64,000 nt of DNA from Xanthoparmelia taractica (Eukaryota; Ascomycota; Lecanoromycetes; Lecanorales; Parmeliaceae), in NCBI GenBank assembly GCA_033085395.1, contig JANQBS010000025.1:186001-250000 (forward strand). Direction: 5' to 3'. Below are positions 1 through 11,632 of the stretch, piece by piece. The notes beneath the pieces are model-generated. The model was given only the letters and a program-made list of their open reading frames with translations, ran no database searches and had not been told where the DNA came from. The position numbers and the translations under genes were made by a program. How positions within the stretch are numbered: the stretch's first letter is position 1; each line of letters starts with the position of its first letter.

Positions 1-1346
1 ACATGAGCAGAGACTGCAGAGACGATGCTGCATACATCAGAACCAATGAAGGATCTAGTTTTCAACTCTAAATGCTGATTAGTATCCGCAGAATTGCCAC
101 GGCCGAGCTCGGACGCTGCATGGTTGGCCCTCTATGCGCTAAGAATCCTGCGATAGGCCGGAGATACCAAGGAAAACAGACTTGTCGTACTATGCAGCGC
201 GACGCGCATCGGCATTCGGGGTCGCCGTTTCTCATGCAATTTCTCACCGAAGGTGGATGCTCAGCCACACATTCCCTGTAGATGCCGTGATGAAGAGAAT
301 TGGAAGCGGAATGGATGGGAACCCTCGGGTGTGAGGATCGCCGCATCATGTAGATGCACGGCTGGAAACAATCACGCATTTGCGGAGATCACCTCTTCGC
401 GTGCCAGACACTTCAGCGTCGAGCCCGATCATGAGTGCAGACTTCGATCTTGGGTTGACAGGCGCCCAAGCGACAGTTTAGGATATATTTCCGGACTCGT
501 GCATTTCTTTGGGGGCTTGGGGTGACTTAGCTCGCCCGTGCGTTTGTTTGGCTGGAGATGGGTACGGCTCGAGCCGGTAGCGTTGCTCCATGACAGGCCA
601 CTATGACTGATACGCCGACTGGTGGGAGGCCGCCACTGCGTGCATATTGCTAATTTCTGCACCCTTCTCAGGTGATCTCCACGCTTCTCTAGCACGAAAA
701 TGTTCGGCCAATGATATAGAGAAGAGTGTGTACGAGCCTCATTTTGGTGCTGGGACGGGTCAGCACTAACTCCTCGGTAAGCTGCCAGAGTGGTTGCAGC
801 TCGACCAAGTCATGACCTCTTCCACGGGGATCCAGCAACAAGTGATAATGAATCACCACTCTCCAATACGATTGACCACTAGGGGATGGTCTTTGTATAG
901 CCGATATCAATGAGTAAAACGGGGGATATGTTGGCGGATGGGCCGGAAAGGGAAGAGCGGGTGAAAAGGTGGGGTGGTTCAGCTGATCTTGGTAAGGCTG
1001 AAAGGGTAGTAGCCGATACGGTGGCCGCTACGACCTCACTAGCAGTTCAGGCATCAGATTTCCATTCATGACCTTGCCGTCCTCGAGCTCGGCGGAGATC
1101 TGCGCAGCTAATCGAGGAACTATCATTCTCTAATTGCTAGTCTAAAGGCATATATCTCATTGATATCACTGGTATCACTGGTATCACTGGTATCACTGGT
1201 ATCATCTCTTCCACCGCTCATCCGTCTTGATTTGTACAAGCTGACAAGAAGACTGTTGTACCACCTAACCTCCCTTCCCCTGTGCATCATACCAAAGATA
1301 TCCTCCCAGGCTACCGATCCGGACTGCGAGATGAAATCTCATTTCC
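1..1346. other. intergenic, no supported gene
   Basis: Only short, overlapping open frames occur on both strands and none resembles a protein family I know. The one clear structure is the 9 bp tandem repeat near 1164-1204, listed separately. This stretch is the 3' flank of the F-box gene that ends at 1347. Confidence 0.5.
1164..1204. repeat. 9 bp tandem repeat (TATCACTGG, about 4.5 units)
   Basis: Four perfect head-to-tail copies of TATCACTGG are followed by a partial copy. It is a minisatellite-like tract about 140 bp beyond the stop codon of the F-box gene, with no visible coding role. Confidence 0.9.
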
Positions 1347-2183
1347 TTAGCTAGGGACATCCCGCCGGCCAATCATAGGTAGCAGTCTCGCTATACCGAT
1401 CCTTTTCCCCAAGTTTACGGTGTTGGCGAAAAGTTCGTGAATCATTAGATGCCAGAACCACAATTCCCCACCCTTGAGAGGCCGATCCTTCGATGGAGAC
1501 CTTTTCAGATCTTGGTGCAGAGCGTTGAGGCGGTCCATTAGATCATGCCAGTCTCCTGCAGCGATCGAGGACTTGGGGAGTCGGCGATACCAGAGTCGAC
1601 CCTCCAAGCAACCATTCTGCAAACTGATGCGCAGCTCGGATCTATGATTCTCAGGACACCAGTACATCAACCAGCACATTACTTCCAGCATCTGCTCAAA
1701 TTCTAGAAGGTCTAAAGAAGCCAGCATCTCGTAGGGTAGCGGATCGGTCGGCAAGCTTGCTAATGTGTGAACACGGTACCAGGCTTGCAGGAAGCTTGTG
1801 CGTTGAGCTCCTGTTAAGCGACTGGGACCACAAGTCTCACAAGAAGGCCCTTGGATCAGTTGAGTCTCGTAGAGTTGCAGGGCCTGGCATGCAACATCTG
1901 CATTGTCCAAGAATTGCTTGGTGACCTTGACAACGATCGGGGTCATGTCCTGGATCTGCCCGGAGCCTGCGTCCTCCAGTGGCTGAGCTCTGACATACTC
2001 GAAGGCTTGATTATAGCAGGTAAGGGTACGAACGAGGATGGCATGACAAATCGAAGGCATATGTGTGTCCCAGATTGATCGAAATCGGCGGCAGGTGCTG
2101 CTCAATAAGGTTACTGTTGCGAAGCTGTCCGTGGACTTGAATATTTGGAGAATAAGTTCGTTGGGGATAGTAGACAGAGACAT
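1347..2183 (-). CDS. F-box domain protein
   Basis: This is a single-exon gene of 278 aa. Residues about 3-45 (starting MSLSTIPNELILQIFKSTDS) have the F-box pattern: a proline near the start, 'NELILQIF', then hydrophobic helices ending in 'CRRFRSIWD'. F-box proteins bind Skp1 in SCF ubiquitin ligases and select substrates through their C-terminal part. That remainder (residues 60-278) is mostly helical in character and carries a CxxC pair (SCETCGPS), and I recognise no substrate-binding repeat. The start is the first ATG, placed directly before the F-box. Fungal genomes carry large, fast-evolving families of such orphan F-box genes. The F-box call is firm; the target is unknown. Confidence 0.8.
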   Translation of the reverse strand: MSLSTIPNELILQIFKSTDSFATVTLLSSTCRRFRSIWDTHMPSICHAILVRTLTCYNQAFEYVRAQPLEDAGSGQIQDMTPIVVKVTKQFLDNADVACQALQLYETQLIQGPSCETCGPSRLTGAQRTSFLQAWYRVHTLASLPTDPLPYEMLASLDLLEFEQMLEVMCWLMYWCPENHRSELRISLQNGCLEGRLWYRRLPKSSIAAGDWHDLMDRLNALHQDLKRSPSKDRPLKGGELWFWHLMIHELFANTVNLGKRIGIARLLPMIGRRDVPS

Positions 2184-2976
2184 GGCGGATTGAGTAAAGC
2201 TCGGCTAAACGAGGCTGCTGAAGACGCGTCAGTCCTTCGCTCCAGCAGATGCGACTTAAGACTCCCTGACCTCTTATACTGGCAAATACTGGTAAGTTGA
2301 AACGCTAGTCAGGTTTTTAAAGACACTGTTGAGTAGAATCGAGTTGAGCCGATGAATCCGCAACTAGCGCAATATAGCGCCGTATCCGCGGTGAGTTAAT
2401 ATGAGATACAATATAAAAGCTCATTTTACTGACTCCGGATATTCAGGTTTAGTTGCGTAATCTCGCAAAAGAATGATTAATCTTCAAATTTCGGAAGCTC
2501 GGCGGACGAGAGGTCCACTCTTCTTTAGACCCCCTCTCAGCATCACGACGACCTCTTCGTCAAGTCTTTCTGCAGCGTATGCTCCCTTATAAGCGAAGTT
2601 GCCGCAGCTTCCATCATCGCAATGGCAGAGGTCGACAGAAATAAGTTACGTAAAGCATTCATATAGACGCTCTATCCTTCTTATCTTTGTTCATCTAGCT
2701 TGACCAACAGTTACTTGAATCTGCATCGAATTCGATCGAACTTGAGCCTGCTGGTGAGCAGCATGTTAGCAAATTGGCTAGTAGTATATCCAAGCTTAGG
2801 AGAGACTACTGCGGTTTGTAGGAACGGAGCAGAGGCACCAGAGCTTGCATGATTCTCCATTCTTGATTCACAGCTAAAGCTCTTTATGGGGGTATCTTTC
2901 AAGCGCCAGGTGCAGTGTGCCTCAATCCCTTCTCTACTCCATCAATCCAATTGAATTCATAAACCTCTCGTATGCT
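2184..2976. other. intergenic, no supported gene
   Basis: This is the upstream flank of the F-box gene and the 3' flank of the next gene, both on the minus strand. The only open frame over 60 codons (2711-2902, minus) lacks family resemblance or splice context. I see nothing else. Confidence 0.4.
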
Positions 2977-4724
2977 TCAGACAGCGGCGCGGCTGCTGCG
3001 TGTGGTCCATTTGGCCTTCTCGTCTGCCCAGACCTGGTATGCTTGTCTGACCTCGAAAAGAGTTCCGAAGTCCTGACCAGTGCTCGACGTAAGCCTCACT
3101 GCCTTCCACTGTTTCGGGAGAGCTTGGTCGTATCGTGCCGCGTATTCCTTGTTCATTCCGACGATCAAGTCTTTGGGACCTTGGACGGTGCGAAGAATGC
3201 CATCGGATCCTGCTCGAGCAGGCGCGATTCTGACGCAAACGTTGGTGCTCGTAGAGTCTGGTACGACCTAAAAAGAAGATTGGCTTAGAGATTATCATCA
3301 CGTCTCAAGCTAAGTCAAGGCTTACCTCTCCCTCTATGATGACTGGGTTTCCGGACGAACGGTATGTCACACATAGCTTGTCGCCCGGGATGATAGCACC
3401 ATATCTGAAAAGAAGATCCAGCTTGTGCTTGCTGGAATCCCCCTTGAGGATGTCGTCGTTGACATTGTGGTTACTTATCCAGTCTCGATCATAAGGCCTT
3501 CCGTCTGCTGACGAAAAGATTCCGTCTACCCAAGCATCCGGGTTGATGACTCCGGCGGCCGGGTTAGGACGTAACGTGCTAGCCAGGCCGGCTGATGCAC
3601 CGTGGACTGGAGCTAGCGTGTTGCTAGCCACGCCCGCTGTTCTGCTGGAACTAGAAGCCGACGATGATGGCTGGGCTGGGGCATTCTCGATCGAGGGCAG
3701 GTTCTGCGCACTGCTTGCAACGGCATCATCGTGGGTGGCGTAGAGAGTCGATACGACTGGCAGTGCGGCCAGCTGAGTCAGAGGCCCACTCGGCTGGGAA
3801 AGACCACCAAGGAGCTCCGGTCCTAAGGTAGGACTACTATGAACTGCTAGAACTCTTCCATCGTCTATGCGGAAGGAGAGGTTGTCTATCACCAATGACA
3901 CTATTGTCAGCGGCTATCCTTTCTTCAGAATCAGCTGGGCACTTACCGTTTCCACCGACTTCACTGGGGTTAGTGTCCCCTGTGAGATGTTCAGGGTTGT
4001 CAGTTTCGCTGAAGTTTGGTAGAGGAGACCCAAGCCCAGTTCCGGATGTTTGAGAGCTGTCAATCTCTATCGTCGTATTGCTGACCTCGCTCGCGCCTTG
4101 TAAAAAAGAATGGTTGATCACTGGTTGATGATCAACTTTTGGTGTGTTTGGGTAGGTCTGGAAGATTCCAGAGTTGTCGGCGTCACCCGTGTCTGAAAGG
4201 GAAGAATACTGGCCAATCACGTGATTGTTACCGTGTGTTATGGCGTTTGCGTCGTTCCCAAAATTTCCAGACTCGTCGACCATAACACTAGAATGGTCAG
4301 GTTGATCCGCAACCTCTCGACGATGAGTTCTCAGCGTACTCGAGTTGCTCTCCCAATTCTCGGGCTCATTAGCATCTGAGAACAAAGGCCGATCGGTTGA
4401 TTCGTGATCATCGGGCTTTGGAGTGTTCGGGCAGCTGTCAAGGTACCAAGAGCCACCGTCCCCATCTGGCACAAAAACAAGCTGTCCAGGTCCCGAATTT
4501 ATACGGCCACCTGTCATGGTGGTGTCTATCTCACTCGCATCCGGAAGATATGAGCCATCAGTGGCTCCTCCATTCTCATGCCCTTCACCGGTTGAGTTGG
4601 TCATCTTTACAGGCCTTTCTTTGAATTGAAAGTAGGTAATAAGTGACCTTTGGACTTGATGGAAGCCGGAGATGTCGAGAAGAGTGTATGTGTTCGAAGG
4701 TAGCAATTGGACTGTTGAAGACAT
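2977..4724 (-). CDS. hypothetical protein, three exons, low-complexity N-terminal half
   Basis: The model is exons 4724-3947, 3900-3326 and 3267-2977 (547 aa). Both introns (46 and 58 bp) have GT..AG ends and join in phase. The first half is rich in Ser, Thr, Asn, Asp and Gly and is probably disordered. The last ~190 residues look folded: after 'DAWVDGIFSSADGRPYDRDW' come 'LLFRYGAIIPGDKLCV', a short strand region, and 'WKAVRLTSSTGQDFGTLFEV'. The 'xxGxIxPGDxL' and 'GxxFGTLFEVR' parts recall the RAMA / HARE-type 'restriction-enzyme and chromatin' adaptor fold, but only weakly. A second ATG at 4602 (MTNSTGEG) is an equally good start. The exon structure is well supported; the function is unknown. 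Confidence 0.7.
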
Positions 4725-5919
4725 TTGTGCGAATAATCACCATGATCGACGGCTAACGATTTTGGGAATAGCATTGTTGATGCCAGGATTGTGTGTCAAA
4801 GAAAGGAGTCATAAAGGAAATCTCAGACTCTTGACTGCTGAGAGGTATCCGTACCTCAAAGCTCCCCCTTTTCTTACCAACTTACGTTATTTATATATCG
4901 TTCTGGTTCTTTTTGTCGTACGAACAGCAATGCGCCAAAACCATTATAAGGCCAATCCTCCAAGGATTCTCTTCATGCAGTGAGGGTTGGTTGAGGCGAC
5001 ACGAGTTGCAGAAGCATGTCTATTAACACCTAATCCGCCCTGAGACCTCTATAAGCTTTGAGTAGTATCAGTTGCTATTGGGTATCATAAGCCTGACTGG
5101 ATTCCATTATGGCAGGTATCATAGCAAAAGTTATCATAGCAAAACCCTTCCCGCAGACTCCATGCAGCATCGTACGTCCTCATGTTGGCGGGTTGAAGGT
5201 AAGGGAAAGCTGGCCCGTTGACCGATTCGTTGCAAAGAAGCTCGAATGGCCTCCAGTGGGAAGACAATATAGAATATTAATAGATGTAGTAGACAGATAT
5301 CGAATGTCACAGAGTAGTCCCAGACCAATGAAAATGATCCCTTGCAGCTTGAATTGTGTTACATCAAATTCATGCTTCACTCAGAATGAATCTAGTCACG
5401 TATATGGTCACTCTATTTTGGGCTCCGTACAAATAACTATCATTGTATGCGTGAATTAATCTTGAAAGCTAAGGTAATTTGACCTAAGATATCGACACCA
5501 GCTCCATCAAAGCGAAGCCTTCCTCCTTCGTTACTTCTCAATATCCGGTCAGCTATGATACCGAACAACCATCCAAAGAGCCGGGAATTAGCATCTATTT
5601 GGTCGACTTATTTCACCCCACTGTTCCATACTCTATCCTAAGAGATACAAACGAAAACCCCACCTCCTAAGCCCTCGTATGGCATCACAAACCTCGATCT
5701 CGTAAGCTGCCTGCACCGGCCGGTGTTCTACGAAGATCGTCGTAAAATGCTGCAGAGATGGGCGGAACCTCAACGGTGATTCCGGCATATGCTAGGTTCC
5801 GAGCCATGCAGCTGTTTCCTATTTCCTAGCTCCAGCGCTTCGTGATACAATGCATCACGACATTTTAGATGAAACAATCAAGATAGAAGCCAGATTGGAG
5901 AACCAATCCAGTCTTTCCT

Positions 5920-6203
5920 CTAAAACCCTCCATGTTGTGCCTTCCACCTATTGTGCTCCTTCTTCTTCCTGGCCGCTACCGCCATATCCCTCTCAGCTGC
6001 CGCTATTGGTTTTTCCGTCTTCCACATTTGTCTCGTTCCATCAAGGCTGGCGCACTCTGCTTGTAGGCCCTTCCTCCATGTCGTCAGAGTTTCCTTCAAA
6101 CCGATCTTTGTGCCATTTTTGTTTCTGTTGTATTTGGTCCACAATGCTATGCATGCTACTATCATGAAGTCGCGTTCTTGTGGCGTACATCGTAGTAGGG
6201 CAT
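5920..6203 (-). pseudogene. possible small membrane-anchored coiled-coil protein, frame-disrupted
   Basis: A frame ending at 5920 encodes a short hydrophobic segment (MIVACIALWTKY) followed by a strongly charged helical region (KETLTTWRKGL... AAERDMAVAARKKKEH). This layout, a short N-terminus, one membrane helix and then a charged helix, is common in small fungal proteins. An upstream ATG at 6203 starts 'MPYYDVRHKNAT', which would join naturally to the hydrophobic segment but lies in another frame. The gene is therefore either broken or has a splice I cannot see. It may equally be a chance frame. Confidence 0.25.
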
Positions 6204-7633
6204 CTTTGGCGTCGAAGTGTACTTAATCTTTTCGCATGCGCGAGTGCCGGATGAGCTCACTGGAGGGCTGACTGCTTCTTGAAGCTACGAGTGAGCGAAA
6301 ATTTACAATTTGGCGGCATTCAATGTGACGGTCGAAGACGGGCACAAAGATAATGGTTCCGCTAGAGACCTTCAAGACTTAGTTGTTCAGCATACCCACA
6401 GTGGTGAGTATTCAGTAGGTGAGAAGTCATACACAATTTTGTCGCGTTATCAAGGAGTCTTGGCGTGAGGCCGGAACCTTCCTATCTAAGACTAGCTCCG
6501 TTATTCAGTAGCCGAGTCTTTTGTGGACGGGCCTCGTCGCGACTTCTTTATTGACCTTTTAGAAGCTTTACTGTAGCGTCCGTCTTCAGATGTGATCTTT
6601 ATGGCCAATGAAGCTGCTCTCATGACTGCTCACAAAGAGCTGGCCTTGAGCCCCAGCTGTGGAGAGCATGGAAAACGCGCAACTAACACATCGAATACCT
6701 CGCAGACGATGAGCAATCACACATACACAGCTCTGGGGAACTTGTGAACCTCGCTCGCTAGACGCCCGCCGTTAAGCTCCTTCGACAACCCTGTTCCTCC
6801 TCACAAGAAAAGGCTCTCAGTGTAGCTGTCCACGAAAGATCTCCAAACCTACCACTATCATCGCTGTCCAAAAATGATCACTCGCAATCTACATACAAGC
6901 AAGGAAGGTAGCGCCCAAAAAAGTTGCGGAGGGCATAATATAGGAGGCACACTACAATGACTGGATGATGGGTGTGGACTGGAGACAGGGTCTCATAAAC
7001 CATGGAGGCGGAACAGTACTTTTGGCGGAGGTTTGGCTTTGCATCAGTCATCAATGCCGACTCTTGCTGCCCCCTTCCAATTCGGGCTGGTCCATTGGTG
7101 ACTCCAGGACACACTAAGTTTGGCGCCTTGTAGCAATCTCAAGGCTGGCCGGGTAGATATGCCGAGCGCGAGGGAAGAGGGCATCAACCGCTATGCTCGA
7201 GCGAAGAGGGGTAGAGCCAGGCGATCACCACTTCGACGTGGTCCAGGGATCGCGCGAATGATTTCGCAAATGTTACTGTCATTTCTTCTCATTTCCTCCC
7301 CTCGAGTGCCAGCCATTCATATTTTGGGTTTCGCTTTAATTCTGTACTTTGTAATACTCATGTTGGAATTGAAAAGATCTGCATCTACCAGACATTTTGA
7401 GGACTTCGCAAATGTTGGCATGTGCCCAATCAATGCTCAAGCATCTGACAAACATGTCGCTAGGACCAAAGGCCGCATTCAATTCAAGGCTAGCCTCGGA
7501 ACGATCTCAAGAATCCAGGATATCTATCATATCTACAGGTCTAAAAGGGCTGAAAGGGTTCCTTAGGTTGGCACCAACGGAGCGCTAGACAAGGCATGCA
7601 ATGTTAGCGCTTCCCCGCGAAAGGTCTCTTGAT

Positions 7634-7660
7634 GTCCAAAACGTCCAAAACGTCCAAAAC
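7634..7660. repeat. 9 bp tandem repeat (GTCCAAAAC x3)
   Basis: Three perfect adjacent copies of GTCCAAAAC lie in the intergenic stretch upstream of the flavoenzyme gene. No coding or regulatory role is evident. Confidence 0.9.
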
Positions 7661-8500
7661 GGTCGTCCTAGAAACAATACTGCATATCGATGCTAATACA
7701 GGGTTTTCCAGCTTTGCCATCCACCCTCGAACCCGGTTCCAGGGACCCAAAGCGAATGCCAGCCATCCCTGCATCTGTGTGCATCCGTTCGCCGATTTTT
7801 GTAACGTCTGCCTTTCTGAATATCTTCAATGCCGTTAATTGCTCTCCATCTTTACAAACTTACTTTTCTCGATGTCAGTAGATCTGGCTCCTCGCCTCAT
7901 CTTGTCAGATCAGTGGAGCCCTTACAAGTAATATTATCGCAAATCCTTCGTCTCCGCTCCGTCCTAGCTTATGAAATTAGTTAGAACGTTAATTCTAGAT
8001 GTCTTACTAAGGCTTCTTCGAAAATTCACCAACGATAAGATTTCTATATGGATCGGGAATCGTGGACGAAGCTGGAGTCTGCCTTCCAATCTAATCTTGG
8101 CTTCGCTGTCTGGATCCCGATGCCCTCTTGTTAACGATGAAGAGGTGTATTCAGCTTGGACACGCTTCAGGATTCCTACTGTTGTAACGGAACGGTAAAT
8201 GTTAAGTTTCATCGACGCATTACATCCATTATAGTCGAGATTCTGGCCCGCGAGGTACCTTCTTACAAGTCAACTCATCCGCGATTGGCTCTCGAAGTGG
8301 GGTACAGCGCCTGTGCGCATAAAACGTACTATGAGGTAAGGGCTTCACTGCTGAGTCTAACGAATAAGCTTCCCAAGCCACGCGGGTCGAACATGAGCTG
8401 GACTGCCATCCAAAACTTAACATACCTTGTCAGTATAAAGAAACACTACCATGGCAACCAGGGTGGGAGCACGTCTGCTCAGACCGTGCGTAAATCGTCC

Positions 8501-8508
8501 TATATATG
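8501..8508 (+). promoter_or_regulatory. TATA-like element upstream of the flavoenzyme gene
   Basis: TATATATG lies about 95 bp before the ATG at 8602 and is followed by a CT-rich leader (8585-8601). This is the usual arrangement of a fungal RNA polymerase II promoter. Confidence 0.4.
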
Positions 8509-8601
8509 ATCCTCAATATTCAGCAGTGGGAGAACTTGGACATTCGAACAGCTGGGCGATACGTCTGAGTAACATCTTTAGCTATTCATCCTCTTCTTCC
8601 A

Positions 8602-9969
8602 ATGTCTTCAATAATCAATCGGCCCCTCATCCTAGGCGAGAACCTCTCCCTGGACCCGCTACCGCAACAAGCACCTTCTGCTACGTCTCCGAACATCCTG
8701 ATTATAGGCGGAGGTGTTACAGGTCTCATCACCGCCTGGGTCCTTCTCGATCGAGGTTACCATGTCACAGTCCTTGCCTCACGCTGGGCTTCTTTCACCG
8801 AGGAGCAACGCCTAACATCTCAAATTGCCGGCGCGTTGTGGGAATACCCTCCCGCTGTCTGCGGTCAGCACACTGACGCAATTTCCCTGAGCAACTCAAA
8901 GCGTTGGTGTATGGTCGCTTATAACATCTGGGATGAGATCGCCTCGGACCCTAATCGCGCGGCTATATCTGGCGTGCAAATGAAGAGCTCGAATTTCTTC
9001 TTCCCCTGTCCACTAGAGGAAGATTCCAAGCAGCTTATGAAGATGCGCGAGATCGAGAAAAGCGGCATCCGCGGTTTCAGTCGTGCGCCTAGTCTAATCC
9101 AGAAGCAAGGTATTGATCCAAGGTATGGAGCTGTAGATGCTTATGAGCACTTAGCTCCTATCATTGACACGGACCGTTCAATGGAATGGCTCATGGTGCT
9201 GGTGCAGAGTAAAGGTGCCAAGTTCATCACGGAAACCCTGCACGGAGATCTCTACGATCAAGAAGATGAACTCCGATCGCGCTTCGGAGCCGACGTCATC
9301 GTCAACGCTACGGGCCTCGCAGGCCAGGAATTAGCAGGTGACAAAACCTGCTTTCCCCTCCGCGGCGCCCTCATCCGCATCATCAACGACGGCACCGACT
9401 TCCCCAAAGTGGATAGCTCGCTCGCCATCACCGCCGACGCCGCCCACGACAACGAAATCGTCTTCATCGTGCCCCGCAACGACAACATCCTCCTCCTAGG
9501 CGGCATCGCCCAACCCCACGAATGGAATCTAGACCTCACGCTCGACTCCCCCGAGATCCAGCGCATGCGCGCCCGCTGCGAAGCCTTCCTCCCCGGCCTC
9601 AAACTCGCCCGCACAGACCCCGACTACCCGCTCGCGCAGGGCCTACGTCCCGCCCGCGAGCGCAACGTCCGCGTCGAGCGGGAACTTCGGCGCCGAAAAA
9701 CCATGGTCAACGGCCGCGAGAGGATGGAACCGAGCCGCATTGTGCATTCCTACGGGCAGGGCGGGGCGGGCTGGAGTCTGAGTTTTGGATGCGCGGCCGA
9801 TGTGGCGGGCTTGGTGGAGGACGCGTTGCATAATTTGCCGGCGAGGGCGATGGCGGTGAGTGAGAGGTTGGATGTCGAGGATGTGCATGTACAGGCGCAG
9901 TTGAATCAGAGTTGGTTGAGGGATGCGGTGGGGGGGAGAGGTGGGTTGGAGGTTAGGGCTAAGTTGTGA
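8602..9969 (+). CDS. D-amino-acid oxidase-like FAD-dependent oxidoreductase with peroxisomal signal
   Basis: Intronless, 455 aa. Residues 32-41 (ILIIGGGVTG) form the N-terminal FAD-binding Rossmann loop of the DAO/glycine-oxidase family. The C-terminal part has 'QGLRPARERNVRVERE', matching the FRPVR-type segment that carries the substrate-carboxylate arginine in D-amino-acid oxidases. It also has 'HSYGQGGAGWSLSFGCA', the FAD-contacting glycine motif of the family. Family members oxidise D-amino acids to imino acids and make H2O2. The protein ends in Ala-Lys-Leu, a type 1 peroxisomal targeting tripeptide, which fits a peroxide-forming oxidase. An insert of basic residues (RRRKTMVNGRERME) separates the two motifs. 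GC content and codon GC rise strongly in the 3' half. The true substrate could be another amine. Confidence 0.87.
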   Translation: MSSIINRPLILGENLSLDPLPQQAPSATSPNILIIGGGVTGLITAWVLLDRGYHVTVLASRWASFTEEQRLTSQIAGALWEYPPAVCGQHTDAISLSNSKRWCMVAYNIWDEIASDPNRAAISGVQMKSSNFFFPCPLEEDSKQLMKMREIEKSGIRGFSRAPSLIQKQGIDPRYGAVDAYEHLAPIIDTDRSMEWLMVLVQSKGAKFITETLHGDLYDQEDELRSRFGADVIVNATGLAGQELAGDKTCFPLRGALIRIINDGTDFPKVDSSLAITADAAHDNEIVFIVPRNDNILLLGGIAQPHEWNLDLTLDSPEIQRMRARCEAFLPGLKLARTDPDYPLAQGLRPARERNVRVERELRRRKTMVNGRERMEPSRIVHSYGQGGAGWSLSFGCAADVAGLVEDALHNLPARAMAVSERLDVEDVHVQAQLNQSWLRDAVGGRGGLEVRAKL

Positions 9970-10544
9970 GTGAGGGGGGTGGGAGTGGGAGGTTGGTGGC
10001 ATTGATGTTACAAAAGCTTCTTTTGATTATTTGAGGGCGTTTCGAGACTTGCTTATTTGATGTGTCTGCTTTTCATGTGGGGGGGGCTTATCAAAGCCTT
10101 CAAGCTTTCTCGCCTCGCTTTGGGCTTACTGCGAAGTTTTTAGTCTTATCAATTCACTTTCACTGCCAGCATACCTCCATCCCTCCCTTCTAACCCTCCT
10201 TTTCTCACTACCAACTGAAGGCCCTTCATCGGAAATTTAGATCCTCAGACATGACATCACTCTTCCTCCTCACTTCCTCATCTTTCTTACTCTCCCCCTC
10301 TTCCTGCTTCACATCCTCCAACCCTTAGACTCCCGTTCCATTTCCCCTGTCCCTTTCCCTTCCCCTTCCCCCAGCCTCCACACTCCCCACCCCTCCCTCC
10401 CACAACCCCCCACCAATCAAACACCCTCATCGGCGCCTCAAAACCCACCCCCCCCCCCCCCCCCACCACTACACCCCCTCACATCCCCGGATCCCTCCGC
10501 AACCGCAGCCCCAAAAAGACTATCTCCCCTCCGCCTCCACGCTC
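9970..10544. other. convergent intergenic region with long pyrimidine-rich tract
   Basis: This lies between the flavoenzyme stop and the end of the damaged gene on the opposite strand. From about 10150 the plus strand is almost only C and T with scattered A, and includes a run of about 17 C at 10448-10464. No coding frame is credible here. Such tracts are prone to slippage and assembly error. Confidence 0.6.
10448..10464. repeat. poly-C homopolymer (about 17 C)
   Basis: An uninterrupted run of C sits within a wider C-rich tract. Its length is likely to vary between strains or reads. Confidence 0.85.
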
Positions 10545-11078
10545 TCAAAACACTCCATCCGTCTCCCCAAACACCTGGGCGCCCTTCCCCTTCCCTCCCC
10601 CGCCCTCCTCCCCATCCTCGTCCTTATCCAACCTCTCCAACACCTTCCACATCCACGCCACGCTCATATAACCCGGCGCATTAAGCACGGGGACATCGTT
10701 GGGACTGCAAGCGGTGATATGCGCGTTCAGGGCTTCGAGGGGTGAGATTTGGGCGATTAGGAGGCGCGCTGTTAGGTTGTTGAAGTTGTTGGTGTTGTTG
10801 TTGTCTGGGGATGGGGAGGTATGATGAGGTTAAGAAGGGGGGTGTTGTTGTTGGCGGGTGAGTTTTCAGATGCGGGTGGTGATGGGGGTGGTGGTGATGA
10901 TGGTGATGTAGAGGATGGGGGAGGTGGGAGTGACGAAGAGGGACCAGTGGATTGGATCGGGGTCATCAGTTTTGTTGGTGTTGAGGGAGAGGGCGATATA
11001 GAGGAGCGGTTTGGCGGTTTGGGGGCGGGAGGAGGAAGACGAGGGAGAGGGAGGGGGGATGGTGGGTTGGGTGGACAT
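10545..11078 (-). pseudogene. damaged gene of a small fungal 'HWALFV'-type hypothetical family
   Basis: The minus strand starts with MSTQPTIPPP at 11078 and runs into 'KPLLYIALSLN...DPIHWSLFVTPTSPILY'. After a repeat-rich gap, in the same frame, comes 'LTARLLIAQISPLEALNAHI...' followed by 'YMSVAWMWKVLERL', with a stop at 10545-10547. The 'PLxxAL...HWALFV...LLI...L..L...V....W......L..L' order matches a widespread family of about 150-200 aa fungal proteins of unknown function. In between, a CAC/CAT/AAC microsatellite carries stops at about 10866 and 10833, and I find no good GT donor. The gene is either broken by repeat slippage or spliced in a way I cannot resolve. Confidence 0.5.
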
Positions 11079-11632
11079 GTTGTTGGTTGGCGTGTCGTTT
11101 GTTGGCATGATCTTGGTTCGCGAACGGTGTATCAAGGTGGTATGGCGTTGTATTGGTCAAGGGGTTGCTGGTGTGAAGAAATTTGAGGAGTTGGATGGTT
11201 GGGTGGAGGATTGATGTTTTGTGGGTTTTCAGGCGAGCAGCTTGAGACCAGGTTCTGGTAGATGATAATTTTGGTTTACTTCTGTCTTGTCGGGTTAATC
11301 GTGCCTTCGGGGTTTGTTGGTTGCCTGCGACAGCGACGGCTAACTGTACCTTAACCGTGGACATAGTCACGAGTGCCGACATATCCTTTTGGGTGAAGTA
11401 GCAGTGACATGTATATAGAATAGACTATATCATTGCCTTGAGACAATAGGAGATGATCAGTACATCAAAAGAGGTCCTTCAATTTCTAGCATTCATGTTG
11501 TTGTACTTGCGGGCTCATCAAATGGCTCAAATCGAGCTTGCAGCTTCTATATGTTTTCAAAGCGTCTGTGAAATGTAATCATCAGTAGCAATTCCTTTTC
11601 TATCTTCTTCTAGCGTGTAGCGAGTTTCGGCA
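11079..11632. other. intergenic, no supported gene
   Basis: This is the upstream flank of the damaged small gene and the 3' flank of the AhpD-like gene. The longest frame (10966-11382, minus) overlaps the damaged gene in another frame and has no family resemblance. Confidence 0.4.

Larger units (their letters stand above)
4725..8601. other. long intergenic stretch (3.9 kb)
   Basis: Many short overlapping frames occur on both strands, none with family resemblance except the small candidate at 5920-6203. Base composition is ordinary and not RIP-like. A 9 bp repeat lies at 7634-7660. The last few hundred bases hold the promoter of the flavoenzyme gene that starts at 8602. Confidence 0.4.

Noticed and set aside
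10821..11186. Gly/Asp-rich 121 aa frame on the plus strand
   Set aside because: A by-product of the low-complexity CAC/CCT tract; the opposite strand carries the family-like gene.
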